A stretch of DNA of 64,000 nt from Corynebacterium pacaense (lineage in GTDB: Bacteria; Actinomycetota; Actinomycetes; Mycobacteriales; Mycobacteriaceae). The number at the start of each line of letters is the position of its first letter. Position 1 is the first letter of the stretch. A program made the position numbers and the translations under genes. This document shows positions 37,454-47,381 of this stretch, in pieces. Under the pieces are notes generated by a model that saw only the letters and a program-made list of their open reading frames with translations, did not search any database and had not been told where the DNA came from. The stretch spans positions 569,684-633,683 of the forward strand of contig NZ_LT821240.1 of assembly GCF_900169525.1 (NCBI RefSeq), in the 5' to 3' direction.

Positions 37454-38749
37454 ATGAGTGGAATCTCTCGCGTCTACGCGGGCCGGCTATCCGGAATGGT
37501 GGTGCGCGGCCCCGACACCGATGTCATCGGCCGGGTTCGTGATGTGGTGGTGCAGATACGCCCCGCCGGTCATGATTCCCGCGCGCTGGGTCTGGTCGTG
37601 GAACTGGTCAACAACAAAAGACGCATCTTTCTACCCATGCTGAGGATCGCGGCGATTGAGCCCCGCGAGATCACGCTGATCTCCGGCTCCGTGTCGCTGC
37701 GCGCCTTCCGCACGCGCGCCGGCGAGCTGACGGTGATGAACGACCTCATCGGTTCCAAGGTCCAGACCGATGATCCGGACTTCGATCACCTCCATGGCCG
37801 ACCGGTCGAGATCGCCGACATCGAGCTCGAGCGGACCCGGTCCCGGGACTGGGTGCTGTCCAGGGTCGCCGTGTTCGGGCAACGCCCGAAATTCGGCCGC
37901 CGGCCGGTGCTGCACACGGTGCCCTGGTCACATATCCACGGCGTGACCGCCGCCGGTGTCGGTGAGTCCGACCGCACGGCCGAGCTCATCGCCGGTTTTG
38001 AGGACATGCGGCCCGCGGACGTCGCAAAGATGCTGTACGGTCTTCCGACTCAGCAGCGCAACGAGGTCACCGTCGAGCTCGACGATGAGAAACTCGCCGA
38101 CATCCTCCAGGAGCTCTCCGAGGAACGGCAGGCGGAGCTGATCGAAACCCTCGACATAGAGCGCGCCGCCGATGTGCTGGAGGAGATGGACCCCGACGAT
38201 GCCGCGGACCTTCTCGGCGAGCTACCCGAGGCCAAGGCCGACGTCCTGCTGGAGCTGATGGATCCCGAGGAATCCGCCCCGGTGCGCCGGCTGATGAGTT
38301 TCAGCCCCGACACCGTCGGTGCCCTGATGACCCCGGAGCCGCTGATCATCGATCCGCAGACCACCGTGGCGGAGGCGCTGGCCATGGCCCGCAATCCCGA
38401 TCTGCCGACATCGCTCGCCTCGCTGATCTTCGTCGTGCGCCCACCGACCGCCACCCCGACGGGTAAGTACCTGGGATGCGTGCACCTGCAGAAGCTTCTG
38501 CGCGAGCCGCCGTCCTCACTGGTGGGGGGTATTCTCGATCCCGATCTACCGCCGCTCTACGCCGATGATGATCAGGAGACGGCCGCACGGTTCTTCGCCA
38601 CCTACAACCTCGTCTGCGGTCCGGTCCTCGACGGAAACGGTCATCTCCTCGGTGCGGTGGCCGTGGATGATCTCCTGGACCACCTCCTGCCGGAGAACTG
38701 GCGGGAAACCGGGGTACGCACCGTAAAGAAGGAGGTAAAGAATGGCTGA
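37454..38749 (+). CDS. MgtE N-domain/CBS-pair protein without the transport domain
   Basis: A 431-aa protein. A PRC-barrel-like N-terminal part (RLSGMVVRGPDTDVIGRVRD) comes first. The MgtE superhelical N domain follows, with repeated acidic helices (LADILQELSEERQAELI, AADVLEEMDPDDAADLL), and then two CBS motifs (GALMTPEPLIID, GPVLDGNGHLLGAV). The five-helix magnesium channel of true MgtE is absent. It overlaps the DUF1003 membrane protein by 8 bases (38742-38749), which suggests the two act together, perhaps as sensor and membrane partner. TAAGAT lies eight bases before the ATG. Confidence 0.88.
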   Translation: MSGISRVYAGRLSGMVVRGPDTDVIGRVRDVVVQIRPAGHDSRALGLVVELVNNKRRIFLPMLRIAAIEPREITLISGSVSLRAFRTRAGELTVMNDLIGSKVQTDDPDFDHLHGRPVEIADIELERTRSRDWVLSRVAVFGQRPKFGRRPVLHTVPWSHIHGVTAAGVGESDRTAELIAGFEDMRPADVAKMLYGLPTQQRNEVTVELDDEKLADILQELSEERQAELIETLDIERAADVLEEMDPDDAADLLGELPEAKADVLLELMDPEESAPVRRLMSFSPDTVGALMTPEPLIIDPQTTVAEALAMARNPDLPTSLASLIFVVRPPTATPTGKYLGCVHLQKLLREPPSSLVGGILDPDLPPLYADDDQETAARFFATYNLVCGPVLDGNGHLLGAVAVDDLLDHLLPENWRETGVRTVKKEVKNG

Positions 38750-39275
38750 TTACAACCGCAACGATCTGGACACCCCGGTCAGCCGGACACCCAAGTGGTT
38801 CAGATACGACGCCGACTCGGTGGGAGCCTTCGCGGAGGGCATCGCGCGTTTCTTCGGCACCGGTCAGTACCTGATGTGGCAGACCGTGCTGGTGGTCATC
38901 TGGATTCTGCTCAATGTCGGAGGCTTCGCCTGGAACTGGGATCCCTACCCCTTCATCCTGCTCAACCTGGCCTTTTCCACCCAGGCCGCCTATGCGGCGC
39001 CACTGATCCTGCTGGCGCAGAACCGCCAGGAGGACCGCGACCGCGTCACCCTCACCGAGGATCGCCGCCGCTCCGAGCAGACCAAGGCCGACACGGAGTT
39101 CCTCGCCAGGGAGCTGGCGAGTGTGCGTCTGTCCGTCGGTGAGACCGTCACCCGCGACTATCTGCGCCATGAGCTCGAGGATCTGCGCAGCCTGCTCGAG
39201 CGCATCGAAGCCAAGCTTGACGACGCCTCCGCCGCCCGCCTGACCGACCCCACCCAGGGCGACGTGGCCACATAA
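38742..39275 (+). CDS. DUF1003 membrane protein
   Basis: A 177-aa protein of the DUF1003 family, with two membrane segments (YLMWQTVLVVIWILLNVGGF, then PFILLNLAFSTQAAYAAPLILLA split by a short loop). A coiled-coil C-terminus follows (QNRQEDRDRVTLTEDRRRSE). The family is widespread and uncharacterised. GGAGG lies upstream inside the previous gene, and the 8-base overlap indicates coupling to the MgtE-like protein. Confidence 0.88.
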   Translation: MADYNRNDLDTPVSRTPKWFRYDADSVGAFAEGIARFFGTGQYLMWQTVLVVIWILLNVGGFAWNWDPYPFILLNLAFSTQAAYAAPLILLAQNRQEDRDRVTLTEDRRRSEQTKADTEFLARELASVRLSVGETVTRDYLRHELEDLRSLLERIEAKLDDASAARLTDPTQGDVAT

Positions 39276-39308
39276 CGGCGTCCGGCTGCGCCGGACTACT
39301 ATCTTTAG

Positions 39309-40442
39309 GTGATGTCTCAAGTAACCGAATCCGCTGTCCGCAGCGCGCTGTCCCGCGTAGAGGATCCAGAGATCGGTAAGCCCATCACAGAGCTCGGCAT
39401 GGTCAAGTCAGTGGCCGTTGACGGCTCCGATGTTCAGGTGGAGATCTACCTGACCATCGCGGCTTGCCCGATGAAAACCACCATCGTCACCAACGCCGAG
39501 GCCGCGGTCAGGGACGTCCCCGGCGTGGGTGCGGTCCGCGTGGACACCGACGTGATGAGCGATCAGCAGCGCCGCGATCTGCGGGTGAGCCTGCGCGGAG
39601 AAACCTCCGAGCCGGTGATCCCCTTCGCCCAGCCCGGCTCGACCACCCGTGTCTATGCGGTGGCCTCGGGAAAGGGCGGCGTGGGCAAGTCCTCCATGAC
39701 CGTCAACCTGGCGGCCGCGCTGGCTGCGCGTGGGCTTTCCGTTGGTATTCTCGACGCCGACATCTACGGCCATTCCGTGCCCGCGATGCTGGGTTCCGAC
39801 GCCCGTCCGCACCAGGTCGACGATATGATCATGCCACCGCAGGCGCACGGCGTGAAGATGATCTCGATTGCCCACTTCGTCGAGGGAAACGCCCCGGTCG
39901 TCTGGCGCGGCCCCATGCTCCACCGGGCCATCCAGCAGTTCCTCACCGATGTCTTCTGGGGTGACCTGGACGTGCTGCTCCTCGACCTCCCCCCGGGCAC
40001 CGGCGATATAGCCATTACCGTCGCCCAGCTGATCCCCAACGCCGAACTGCTCATAGTCACCACTCCCCAGGTCGCCGCGGCGGATGTCGCCGAGCGCGCC
40101 GGCACCATCAGTCTGCAGACCAATCAGAAGGTCGCCGGTGTCATTGAGAACATGAGCGCCATGGTCATGCCCGACGGTTCCACGATGGAGGTGTTCGGAT
40201 CGGGCGGTGGCGAGAAGGTCGCCCGGCGAATCAGCGCGCTGACCGGCGAGGAGGTGTCCGTCCTGGGCTCGGTGCCCCTGGATCCAAATCTGCGCATCGG
40301 TGGCGACCTGGGAAATCCCATCGCGATCTCAGAGCCGGACTCCCCCACCGCACGCTCCATCCGTGAGATTGCCGATACCCTCGCCGTGCGCAAGGTCTCC
40401 ATGGTGGGCAAACCACTGGGACTCGGGGTGACCAGAAACTAG
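39309..40442 (+). CDS. mrp: Mrp/NBP35-type P-loop ATPase
   Basis: A 377-aa iron-sulfur carrier-family ATPase: N-terminal MIP18 domain (residues 1-90, ITELGMV, AACPMKT), then a deviant Walker [10 protein letters not shown] and switch DLPPGTGD. The C-terminal CxxC that bridges the transferable cluster in ApbC/Mrp dimers is missing; the region after IENMSA reads MVMPDGS. The start may be GTG 39309 or ATG 39312; TATCTT/TACTAT boxes just upstream suggest a leaderless message. It converges on tatB with a 4-base overlap of the ends. Confidence 0.9.
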   Translation: MMSQVTESAVRSALSRVEDPEIGKPITELGMVKSVAVDGSDVQVEIYLTIAACPMKTTIVTNAEAAVRDVPGVGAVRVDTDVMSDQQRRDLRVSLRGETSEPVIPFAQPGSTTRVYAVASGKGGVGKSSMTVNLAAALAARGLSVGILDADIYGHSVPAMLGSDARPHQVDDMIMPPQAHGVKMISIAHFVEGNAPVVWRGPMLHRAIQQFLTDVFWGDLDVLLLDLPPGTGDIAITVAQLIPNAELLIVTTPQVAAADVAERAGTISLQTNQKVAGVIENMSAMVMPDGSTMEVFGSGGGEKVARRISALTGEEVSVLGSVPLDPNLRIGGDLGNPIAISEPDSPTARSIREIADTLAVRKVSMVGKPLGLGVTRN

Positions 40443-40918
40443 AGGATGTCGGTCCAGGCTGCTTTGGCACCACCGGAGTAGTCGGGGCCATCCTTCCTCG
40501 GTGCGTCCTGCTTCCCAGGGGCTGACTGCGTGGTGGGGCGCTCGACCACGGTGGCGTCGTCAAGCTTGTTCTTCGGGCTGTCGCGGTGGGCCTCCCCCGC
40601 GGTGTCACCGGCCATTATCTTCTTTGGATCGAAGGAATCGAGAAACTCATTGTCGCCGTCGAACAGCGCCTTGGAGATAGCGGTGCGCGGACTCATCCGC
40701 TGTATCTGGGCGATCTGCGAAATCGGTTTGCGGATCTCATCGAACTCCTCGCCGAAGTCATTGTCCAGCTGCTGTTTCGCGTTGGTGATCGCGGTGCGCG
40801 CCGCGAGTATGGTGGCACGGAGGTCCTCTATCAGACGCGGAAGGCGTTCGGGGCCGATGATGACGAGGCCGACGACGAAAAGCAGGAGAATCTCTCCCCA
40901 GCCGACGTTAGAGAACAT
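40439..40918 (-). CDS. tatB: Sec-independent translocase subunit TatB
   Basis: A 159-aa TatB: one N-terminal membrane helix ([20 protein letters not shown]), an amphipathic helix after the conserved GPERLP, then a charged, disordered tail. With TatC it recognises twin-arginine signal peptides. It lies downstream of sigE and cseE, as in other actinobacteria. No tatA or tatC is in the window. Confidence 0.95.
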   Translation of the reverse strand: MFSNVGWGEILLLFVVGLVIIGPERLPRLIEDLRATILAARTAITNAKQQLDNDFGEEFDEIRKPISQIAQIQRMSPRTAISKALFDGDNEFLDSFDPKKIMAGDTAGEAHRDSPKNKLDDATVVERPTTQSAPGKQDAPRKDGPDYSGGAKAAWTDIL

Positions 40919-40951
40919 AGGTGACGGACCTTCACTGTGTTAAGGAATATG

Positions 40952-41452
40952 TCAGCGGCCCTGGGTGCGACGAACCGCACGGACCACGGATTCAACCTTA
41001 GCCACAAAAGAATCCGGGCGCTGCATCGCCAGCTCATCGGCGCCGGGACCCGGGGCGCAGTCATTGGCGATACCAGCGAGTTTGGCCATCAGATCCTTCG
41101 GCGCGGAGACCTCCTCTGACAAGCACTCTGCGCGCAGGTACTCGGAGGTGTCGCGCTGCCTGCTGATCTCCTCGCGGCACTCACCACAGTGCACGAGATG
41201 TATTCGCGCGCGGTGCATGGCACCCCTGCTGAGTTCATTGTCCACAAAACCGGCGACGGCATCCGAGGACAAATGCTCGACGGAGGCGAAATCCGTGGTC
41301 TTCTTCCGTGCCCTGTCGCGGACCGAACCACCGAGAGCCTTCACTTTCCGGATTCGCCCGGTGTCGGGCTTCTTTCCGGTCTCTTCGGCGGTGTCCCGAT
41401 CCTGTTCCCGGAGGCGGGAATGGAGATCACCGGCGGACTCTGAATTAAACAT
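40952..41452 (-). CDS. cseE: anti-sigma factor of SigE (zinc-finger HC2 type)
   Basis: About 166 aa. An H-x3-C-x2-C zinc motif (HLVHCGEC) lies in a ZAS-type anti-sigma domain, preceded by a basic disordered region of 60 residues. The family binds and silences the adjacent ECF sigma factor until redox or envelope stress releases it. There is no membrane segment, so it is cytosolic. AGGAGG lies twelve bases before the ATG at 41452; an in-frame TTG directly after AGGAGG (41464) is too close to be used. The name follows the C. glutamicum SigE partner at the same place. Confidence 0.88.
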   Translation of the reverse strand: MFNSESAGDLHSRLREQDRDTAEETGKKPDTGRIRKVKALGGSVRDRARKKTTDFASVEHLSSDAVAGFVDNELSRGAMHRARIHLVHCGECREEISRQRDTSEYLRAECLSEEVSAPKDLMAKLAGIANDCAPGPGADELAMQRPDSFVAKVESVVRAVRRTQGR

Positions 41453-41545
41453 CGTTTCCGACAACCTCCTGTTGCTTCAGCCGTCTCAAGTTACCTATCA
41501 GTAATAACGGGTGACGGAACCCAAAGGTTCCCGGGGCCGAGAATA

Positions 41546-41568
41546 CCCCCGGGTAAACTCCCCGGGGG
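41546..41568 (-). terminator. hairpin between sigE and cseE
   Basis: CCCCCGGG and CCCGGGGG flank a 7-base loop, giving an 8-bp GC stem just after the sigE stop codon. It lacks a T-run and may reduce readthrough from sigE to its anti-sigma gene. Confidence 0.5.
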
Positions 41569-41582
41569 CAGGCGAACGCGGA

Positions 41583-42224
41583 CTAGGTGGTGGGTACGAG
41601 CAGCGAGGCATCCTCACTTACCTTGGCCGCGGACTCGATGCTGGCGCGCAGTTGGCTGCGTCCGCGGTGAATGCGTGAACGTACCGTGCCCATCTTCACA
41701 CCGAGTGTCTCGGCGATCTCGTCATAGCTCATCCCGACGACGTCACACAGCAGTACCGCCACTCGGAAATCAGGGCTGAGCTCATCGAGTGCGCTCTGCA
41801 GCGCCGGGTCGAGGTTGGCCACGCTGTAGGCCTGCTCCGGGGTCATGTCCGTACCCGGAACCCGCTCATAGTCCTCGGGCAGCGCCTCCATGCGGATCTT
41901 GCCGCGGTGTCGGACCATATCAAGGAAGAGATTGGTGGTGATTCGGTGCAACCAGCCCTCGAAGGTCCCGGGCTGGTAGTTCTTCAGGGAGCGGAACACC
42001 CGCATGAACGTCTCCTGGGTAAGATCCTCAGCGTCATGCTGGTTGCCGGAGAGTCGGAAAGCCAGGCGGTAGACACTGTCCGCATGTTCTGCAACCAGTT
42101 CGCCCCACGTCGGCATATCGGCCTGTCCAGCATCAAAAGCAGCGGTGCCGGTCAATTCCTCGGTGGTTTCCGGGGCAAGTTGATCAGACTCGGCGTGTGC
42201 AAGATCACGGGACTTCTTTTCCAT
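41583..42224 (-). CDS. sigE: ECF sigma factor SigE
   Basis: A 213-aa extracytoplasmic-function sigma factor with region 2 ([28 protein letters not shown]) and region 4 ([35 protein letters not shown]). The first 40 residues are an acidic extension. It directs RNA polymerase to surface and heat stress genes in corynebacteria. The anti-sigma gene follows 130 bases downstream. No clear Shine-Dalgarno sequence precedes the ATG, so the start could be slightly different. Confidence 0.94.
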   Translation of the reverse strand: MEKKSRDLAHAESDQLAPETTEELTGTAAFDAGQADMPTWGELVAEHADSVYRLAFRLSGNQHDAEDLTQETFMRVFRSLKNYQPGTFEGWLHRITTNLFLDMVRHRGKIRMEALPEDYERVPGTDMTPEQAYSVANLDPALQSALDELSPDFRVAVLLCDVVGMSYDEIAETLGVKMGTVRSRIHRGRSQLRASIESAAKVSEDASLLVPTT

Positions 42225-42401
42225 GGAGTTAATTGTGCATCACTGAACTTAAGAAATCTAGATCACTAGCTGTGTAACATCTGGCAGTTATACACTTGAG
42301 GCGATTTTGTGACTTCAGGAACGAAATCACCTGCATTTCCCCTCCCGAACCCGCGTGTGGTACCCCCATCCGCCCACAGAACCAGCCTACACTTGGCACT
42401 T

Positions 42402-43046
42402 GTGAGTACCGCTTTCGAGTTCATCCGAACCTACGTCGAGTCCACCACCGACATCGACCCCGCCCTGGCAACGGCACGTGAGGACGCCACCGAGTTCGGC
42501 CTCGCCATCCCCGATGAGATGACCGGTCAGCTGCTGAGCACTCTCACCGCGGCAACCAACAGCGCCAGCTCCACCGGCGCCATCGCCGTCACGCCTGCGG
42601 CCGGAGTGGTGGGCTTGCACCTGCTCCTGGGCCTGCGCGAGGGTACGACGCTGACCTGCATCGATCCCGAAAGCGAGCACCAGCGACAGGCCAAGAAGGT
42701 CTTCCGCGATGCGGGTTACGCCCCGGGACGCGTCCGCTTCCTCCCCTCGCGGCCACTCGACGTCATGGGCCGCCTGGCCAACGACAGCTACCAGCTCGTC
42801 TTCGGCCAGGTCTCCCCGATGGATCTCGTCGCCTTCGTCGACGCCGCCTGGCCACTGCTGCTACCAGGCGGAATTCTGGTCCTGGCCGACTCGCTTCTCG
42901 ACGGCACCCTCAGCGACCACACCCGGAAGGACCGCGAAACCGTCGCAGCCCGAGAGGCCGATGAACACATCCGCGCCCTCGACGGTGCCCTCGTGGCCCG
43001 CCTCCCCCTCGGTGCTGGCCTGACCTTGGTGACCAGGCTGCCCTAG
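42402..43046 (+). CDS. class I SAM-dependent O-methyltransferase
   Basis: A 214-aa methyltransferase like mycobacterial Rv1220c, divergent from sigE as there. The SAM loop is degenerate but present (AIAVTPAAGVVGLHLLLGL, CIDPESEHQ), and the later strand LVFGQVSP and LLPGGILVLAD match the catechol O-methyltransferase-like fold. TACACT lies eight bases before the GTG at 42402 without a ribosome site, indicating a leaderless transcript; the frame is open upstream but not homologous. Substrate unknown. Confidence 0.85.
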   Translation: MSTAFEFIRTYVESTTDIDPALATAREDATEFGLAIPDEMTGQLLSTLTAATNSASSTGAIAVTPAAGVVGLHLLLGLREGTTLTCIDPESEHQRQAKKVFRDAGYAPGRVRFLPSRPLDVMGRLANDSYQLVFGQVSPMDLVAFVDAAWPLLLPGGILVLADSLLDGTLSDHTRKDRETVAAREADEHIRALDGALVARLPLGAGLTLVTRLP

Positions 43047-43082
43047 CATCGAGGGCCGGGCCCCACCCCGCCGCGCCCAGCA

Positions 43083-43170
43083 CACTGACAGGGTGTGGAC
43101 AAGCGGGTCAAACTTTCAGCGCCCTGCGCCGGAGACGACCGGTGTCCGGACTTCACCCCGGCCATCAACG
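43083..43170. repeat. third, divergent copy of the DnaA-box repeat
   Basis: CACTGACAGGGTGTGGACAA opens a stretch that aligns with the repeat at 25-25.3 kb, including CGGGTCAAACTTTCAGC and TTCACCCCGGCCATC. It carries TGTGGACAA at 43094-43102. It lies between two converging genes. Confidence 0.75.
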
Positions 43171-43207
43171 CCGCCCACGGGGGCAGCACGGGTCGACAAG
43201 CACAAAG

Positions 43208-43241
43208 CACCGTGGCCACCGGCACTCCGGCGACCACGGTG
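43208..43241 (-). terminator. glgC terminator hairpin
   Basis: CACCGTGG pairs with CCACGGTG, extended inside by GCCGG/CCGGT, with a 4-base loop. On the minus strand it follows the glgC stop codon and is followed by CTTTGTG. Confidence 0.7.
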
Positions 43242-43259
43242 ATCTCAGTTTGTAGTGGC

Positions 43260-44489
43260 TTAAACCACGCTGTTCTTGCCCACCACGACAACGCCACCTG
43301 CACTGACGGTGAACCGCTGCGCGTCGCGGACGTGATCGACCCCGATGAGCTCGCCGTCGCTGACCACGACGTTCTTGTCCAGGATCGCGTGGCGGACCAC
43401 CGCGCCCTTTCCAATTCGCACTCCCGGCATGAGCACCGCGCCCTCGACGGTGGCGCCTTCCTCGACAACAACGTCGGTGGACAGCACCGAGTTACGGACG
43501 GTACCCGCGGAGATGATCGAACCCGGGGCCACCATGGAGGACTGCGCGATGCCGCCCTGCACGAACTTCGCCGGTGGCAGGTTGCCCTCGACGGTGGTGT
43601 GGATCGGCCACTGGGCGTTGTAGAGATTGAAGATCGGATGCACAGAAATCAGGTCCATGTGGCATTCATAGAAGGCGTCGATGGTACCGACATCACGCCA
43701 GTAGCCCTTGTCGCGCTCGGTGGCGCCGGGAACCTCGTTTGCCGAGAAGTCATAGACATGGGCGTCATTGCGCCTGACGAAGTAGGGGATGATGTCTCCG
43801 CCCATGTCATGATCGGAGTCCTCATCCTCGGCATCGTCCTTGAGTGCCCGCACCAGCGCCTCGGTGGTGAAAATGTAGTTTCCCATGGACGCGTAGGTGG
43901 CATCCGGATCATCCGGCGTTCCGGGGGGATCCGCGGGCTTCTCCAGAAACTCCGTGATGTTGCCCTCGTCGTCGGACTGGATGCAGCCGAAGGCCGTGGC
44001 CTCCTTGCGCGGAACGCGGATACCGGCGACCGAGACGGACCTTCCGGAGGCGATGTGCTCCTCCATCATCTGGCTCGGGTCCATGCGGTACACATGGTCG
44101 GCGCCGAAAACGATGACGTAGTCCGGCTTTTCGTCGGAGATGAGGTTCAGTGACTGCAGAATCGCGTCGGCTGACCCGGTGAACCACCTCTTGCCCAGGC
44201 GCTGCTGCGCGGGCACAGAGGTGATGTACTGGCCGGTCGGTCCGATCACCTTCCAGGACAGCGAGATGTGCCTGTCCAGGGAGTGTGACTTGTACTGGGT
44301 GAGAACGCAGATCTTCAAGAAGCCCGCGTTCACCAGATTCGACAGCACGAAATCGATGAGCCGGTATGTACCCCCGAAGGGCACCGCGGGCTTAGCGCGG
44401 TCCCCGGTCAGAGGATACAGCCGCTTGCCCTCGCCACCCGCGAGGACGATTGCTAAAACATTTGGTCTACCCTTCACACTTTCAACCAT
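43260..44489 (-). CDS. glgC: glucose-1-phosphate adenylyltransferase
   Basis: A 409-aa enzyme making ADP-glucose from ATP and glucose-1-phosphate, the committed step of bacterial glycogen synthesis. It has the nucleotide motif [13 protein letters not shown], the catalytic Asp in [11 protein letters not shown], a sugar-binding EFLEKP and a C-terminal left-handed beta-helix ([18 protein letters not shown]). The ATG at 44489 fits the family N-terminus; a start 31 codons upstream would overlap the divergent glgA promoter. Divergent from glgA across 91 bases. Confidence 0.96.
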   Translation of the reverse strand: MVESVKGRPNVLAIVLAGGEGKRLYPLTGDRAKPAVPFGGTYRLIDFVLSNLVNAGFLKICVLTQYKSHSLDRHISLSWKVIGPTGQYITSVPAQQRLGKRWFTGSADAILQSLNLISDEKPDYVIVFGADHVYRMDPSQMMEEHIASGRSVSVAGIRVPRKEATAFGCIQSDDEGNITEFLEKPADPPGTPDDPDATYASMGNYIFTTEALVRALKDDAEDEDSDHDMGGDIIPYFVRRNDAHVYDFSANEVPGATERDKGYWRDVGTIDAFYECHMDLISVHPIFNLYNAQWPIHTTVEGNLPPAKFVQGGIAQSSMVAPGSIISAGTVRNSVLSTDVVVEEGATVEGAVLMPGVRIGKGAVVRHAILDKNVVVSDGELIGVDHVRDAQRFTVSAGGVVVVGKNSVV

Positions 44490-44580
44490 AAATCCATTTT
44501 GCTGATTCCGCTTGGAAGTGGGAAAAGAAATCATGGGCACCCCCCTGCGCGCTTCGATTCGGCGGGCTAATCTCAAGGAC
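44490..44580. promoter_or_regulatory. glgC/glgA divergent promoter with a RamA-type motif
   Basis: The 91-base region contains ACCCCCCT at 44539-44546, a fit to the C-run motif bound by RamA in C. glutamicum, where glgC and glgA are known to be controlled by the carbon regulators RamA and RamB. TAATCT at 44568-44573 lies seven bases before the glgA ATG and is its likely -10 element. Confidence 0.5.
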
Positions 44581-45753
44581 ATGAGAGTCGCAATGATGAC
44601 AAGAGAGTATCCCCCGGAGGTCTACGGAGGCGCCGGCGTCCATGTAACCGAGCTCACCCGCTTCATGCGCGAAATCGTGCCGGTGGATGTCCACTGCATG
44701 GGTGCACCTCGCCATGAGGAGGGCGTGTTCGTCCACGGCGTCGATCCCGCACTCGAGAATGCGAATCCCGCGCTGAAAACGCTGTCCACCGGCCTCCGCA
44801 TGGCCGATGCCGCCAACAACGTCGATGTGGTCCACTCCCACACCTGGTACACCGGGCTCGGCGGACACCTCGCCGGGCGCCTCCACGGCATCCCCCACGT
44901 GGCCACCGCGCACTCCCTCGAGCCGGACCGTCCATGGAAGCGCGAGCAGCTCGGCGGCGGCTATGACGTCTCCTCGTGGTCGGAGAAGAACGCCATGGAG
45001 TACGCGGACGCCGTGATCGCGGTCTCCGCACGGATGAAGGATTCCATCCTCGCCGCCTACCCCCGAATTGAGCCGGACAGGGTCCGGGTGGTGCTCAACG
45101 GCATCGACACGAAGCTGTGGCAGCCGCGCCCGACCTTCGATCTGGCCGAGGACTCTGTCCTGCGCTCCCTCGGCGTCGATCCGTCGCGTCCCATCGTCGC
45201 CTTCGTGGGGAGGATCACCCGCCAGAAGGGCGTGGAGCACCTGGTCAAGGCCGCGAAGCTTTTCGACGAGGGCGTCCAGCTGGTCCTCTGCGCAGGTGCC
45301 CCAGACACCCCCGAGATCGCCGCACGCACCAAGGCGCTCGTCGAGGAGCTGCAGGCGGGCCGGGAGGGGGTGTACTGGGTCCAGGAGATGCTCGACCGCG
45401 ACAAGATCCAGGAGATCCTCACCGCCGCGGACACCTTCGTGTGTCCCTCAATCTACGAGCCGCTGGGGATCGTCAACCTCGAGGCCATGGCCTGTTCCAC
45501 CGCGGTGGTCGCCTCCGATGTCGGCGGGATTCCCGAGGTGGTCGTCGACGGCGTCACCGGAACCCTCGTGCACTATGACGAGAATGATGCCGCGGGCTTC
45601 GAGGCGGGACTGGCCGCGGCGGTCAACGAGATGGTGGAGGACCGGGCACGCGCCGAGCGCTTCGGGAAGGCCGGCCGCCAGCGCGCCATCGACGACTTCT
45701 CCTGGGAGACCATCGCCCAGCAGACCGTCGATGTGTACAAGTCACTCCTGTGA
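44581..45753 (+). CDS. glgA: glycogen synthase, actinobacterial GT4 type
   Basis: A 390-aa glycosyltransferase with two Rossmann domains. Visible are the N-terminal [14 protein letters not shown], the hinge [10 protein letters not shown] and the C-terminal acid motif [19 protein letters not shown]4 enzymes of this group use ADP-glucose for glycogen or for maltose-1-phosphate (GlgM-type), so both activities are possible. TAATCT seven bases before the ATG points to a leaderless message, although AAGGA overlaps the start. Divergent from glgC. Confidence 0.94.
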   Translation: MRVAMMTREYPPEVYGGAGVHVTELTRFMREIVPVDVHCMGAPRHEEGVFVHGVDPALENANPALKTLSTGLRMADAANNVDVVHSHTWYTGLGGHLAGRLHGIPHVATAHSLEPDRPWKREQLGGGYDVSSWSEKNAMEYADAVIAVSARMKDSILAAYPRIEPDRVRVVLNGIDTKLWQPRPTFDLAEDSVLRSLGVDPSRPIVAFVGRITRQKGVEHLVKAAKLFDEGVQLVLCAGAPDTPEIAARTKALVEELQAGREGVYWVQEMLDRDKIQEILTAADTFVCPSIYEPLGIVNLEAMACSTAVVASDVGGIPEVVVDGVTGTLVHYDENDAAGFEAGLAAAVNEMVEDRARAERFGKAGRQRAIDDFSWETIAQQTVDVYKSLL

Positions 45754-45852
45754 CGGCGCGCTGAACTGGTCTTTCTCCCCTGCTGTGGAGGCAGTGGCTA
45801 CCCTCGATCAGCAGGAACACTGCCCGTCGACGTGAAAGCTAGGATCACCCAC

Positions 45853-47358
45853 ATGGCTGAAACTGACCATACCCACCGCCCGGAGCTGCACATCACCTCC
45901 GAGACCGGTGTGCTCAACGCACCCGCCGGAGTGCTTCTCGACGGCGCCACCTGGCATGTATTCCACCAGTACCGCCCCGAGGCGGACAGTGGGCCGCGCT
46001 GGGGACACCAGTTCGCCGAGGGCGCACCCTTCGTGTGGGAGGTCGCAGATGACGTCCTCGCCCCGACAGGTGGCGAGACGCAGAACCGGGCCGGATCCGT
46101 GGTCTCCAACGGCTCCGGTGTGGATCTCTACTTCACCTCGGTCACCTCCGCGGGGGCATCCATCCACCTGGCGCGGATCCAGGATCTTCCCGCGACCCTG
46201 GAGACCGTCTCCGAGGATCCCTTCGTCCTGGACAGCCATGTCGTGCGTATCGGTCGCGTCGTCGGGGACACCGAGGACTGGAAGAACTTCCGCTCCCCCT
46301 GCGTGATCCCCGGCTGGGAGGACGGGAGCAACCGCGAGGAGGGGCACGAGGGCTGGTTGATGCTCGCCGTCACCGGACCCGCCGAGTCCCCGACCGTGGT
46401 GGTGCTGAACTCACCCGACGGCATGGACTGGCAGGTGCAGGGCCCCCTGACCTTCGCGGGGTACTCAGGGCTGGACGGAGGGGAGGTTCTGGTTAGCCCC
46501 CGGGTAATCAGGCTCCGCGATGAGGTCGACCATGAGATCTACGATATTGTCATCGTCACCATCGAGAAGGATGGAATCGACATCTCCGGCTACCTCGTCG
46601 GCCGACTCACCGGATCCGAGTTCAGCGTGAGCACGCCGTTCACGCGGGTGGACTTCGGCCACGACTTCTCCCGACCGCGCAACACCAACTTCACTCCCGG
46701 CACGGTCAGGGAGGAGTCCCGCTATGACGAGGCCTTCATCTTCGGACTCATGAACGGCATCGGACGCCTCGATGATCCACAGACCCACCTGTCCCTGGCC
46801 ACCGAGGGCTGGGCGAACGCGATCACGGTTCCCCGGGTGGCCACCCTCCAGGGCGGGACACTCTTCCAGACCCCGCCCAAGGGTCTCCTCGACGCCATCC
46901 ACGATTCCGAGGCGGCCGCCGGGTGGACGGGACTGTGTGAGATTCCGCAGGGAAGTTCGGTATCGGTGGCACTCATCGACGCCGGGGGCGACACCGCTGC
47001 GGTGGTCTCACACCGCCACAATGAACTGGTCATCGACCGCTCGATGAATCCCCATCACCCCGATTCCCCGTGGGCGGTCGCCCCGCTCACCGCGGAAGAC
47101 ACCGATTCCATGTTCATCCTTGTTGACGGTTCCACGGTGGAGGTCTTCGCCGACGGCGGCTACGTGGCCATGGCCTCGCGGGTCTACTTCGACGGCGGGC
47201 CCATCTCCGCCTTCGACGTCTCCATCACCGGCGACGCCTGTGTACGGCGTTCCAGCGCGGTCTTTCCGGAGACCTTCTCCTCCTCCGGGCTTCCCGATCT
47301 GGATGATCTCACCGAGTTCAATGACGACGAGGAGCCCGACGAGGGGCTGGTGCGCTAG
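45853..47358 (+). CDS. GH32-fold protein lacking all catalytic carboxylates
   Basis: A 501-aa protein that aligns with beta-fructosidases. The nucleophile motif LNDPNG reads LNAPAG (about residues 20-25) in front of a normal WHVFHQYRP and WGH. The stabiliser motif FRDP reads FRSP (about 146). The acid/base motif ECP reads VSP (about 214). The structural DFGHDF is kept (about 267), and the C-terminal beta-sandwich is present (VDGSTVEVFADGG). The fold is kept while the chemistry is lost, so it is probably a sugar-binding or regulatory protein. TAGGAT lies seven bases before the ATG. It follows glgA by 99 bases on the same strand. Confidence 0.85.
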   Translation: MAETDHTHRPELHITSETGVLNAPAGVLLDGATWHVFHQYRPEADSGPRWGHQFAEGAPFVWEVADDVLAPTGGETQNRAGSVVSNGSGVDLYFTSVTSAGASIHLARIQDLPATLETVSEDPFVLDSHVVRIGRVVGDTEDWKNFRSPCVIPGWEDGSNREEGHEGWLMLAVTGPAESPTVVVLNSPDGMDWQVQGPLTFAGYSGLDGGEVLVSPRVIRLRDEVDHEIYDIVIVTIEKDGIDISGYLVGRLTGSEFSVSTPFTRVDFGHDFSRPRNTNFTPGTVREESRYDEAFIFGLMNGIGRLDDPQTHLSLATEGWANAITVPRVATLQGGTLFQTPPKGLLDAIHDSEAAAGWTGLCEIPQGSSVSVALIDAGGDTAAVVSHRHNELVIDRSMNPHHPDSPWAVAPLTAEDTDSMFILVDGSTVEVFADGGYVAMASRVYFDGGPISAFDVSITGDACVRRSSAVFPETFSSSGLPDLDDLTEFNDDEEPDEGLVR

Positions 47359-47381
47359 CACCCCTGGTAAAGGGGTCTAGC
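47354..47381. terminator. bidirectional hairpin overlapping two converging stop codons
   Basis: GCTAGCACCCCT and AGGGGTCTAGC pair with one bulged base. The hairpin contains the TAG of the GH32-like gene (47356-47358) and the TAG of the methyltransferase gene on the other strand (47377-47379). Confidence 0.75.

Noticed and set aside
41238..41246. TTGTCCACA DnaA box
   Set aside because: It lies inside the cseE coding frame as ordinary codons and has none of the flanking repeat sequence.
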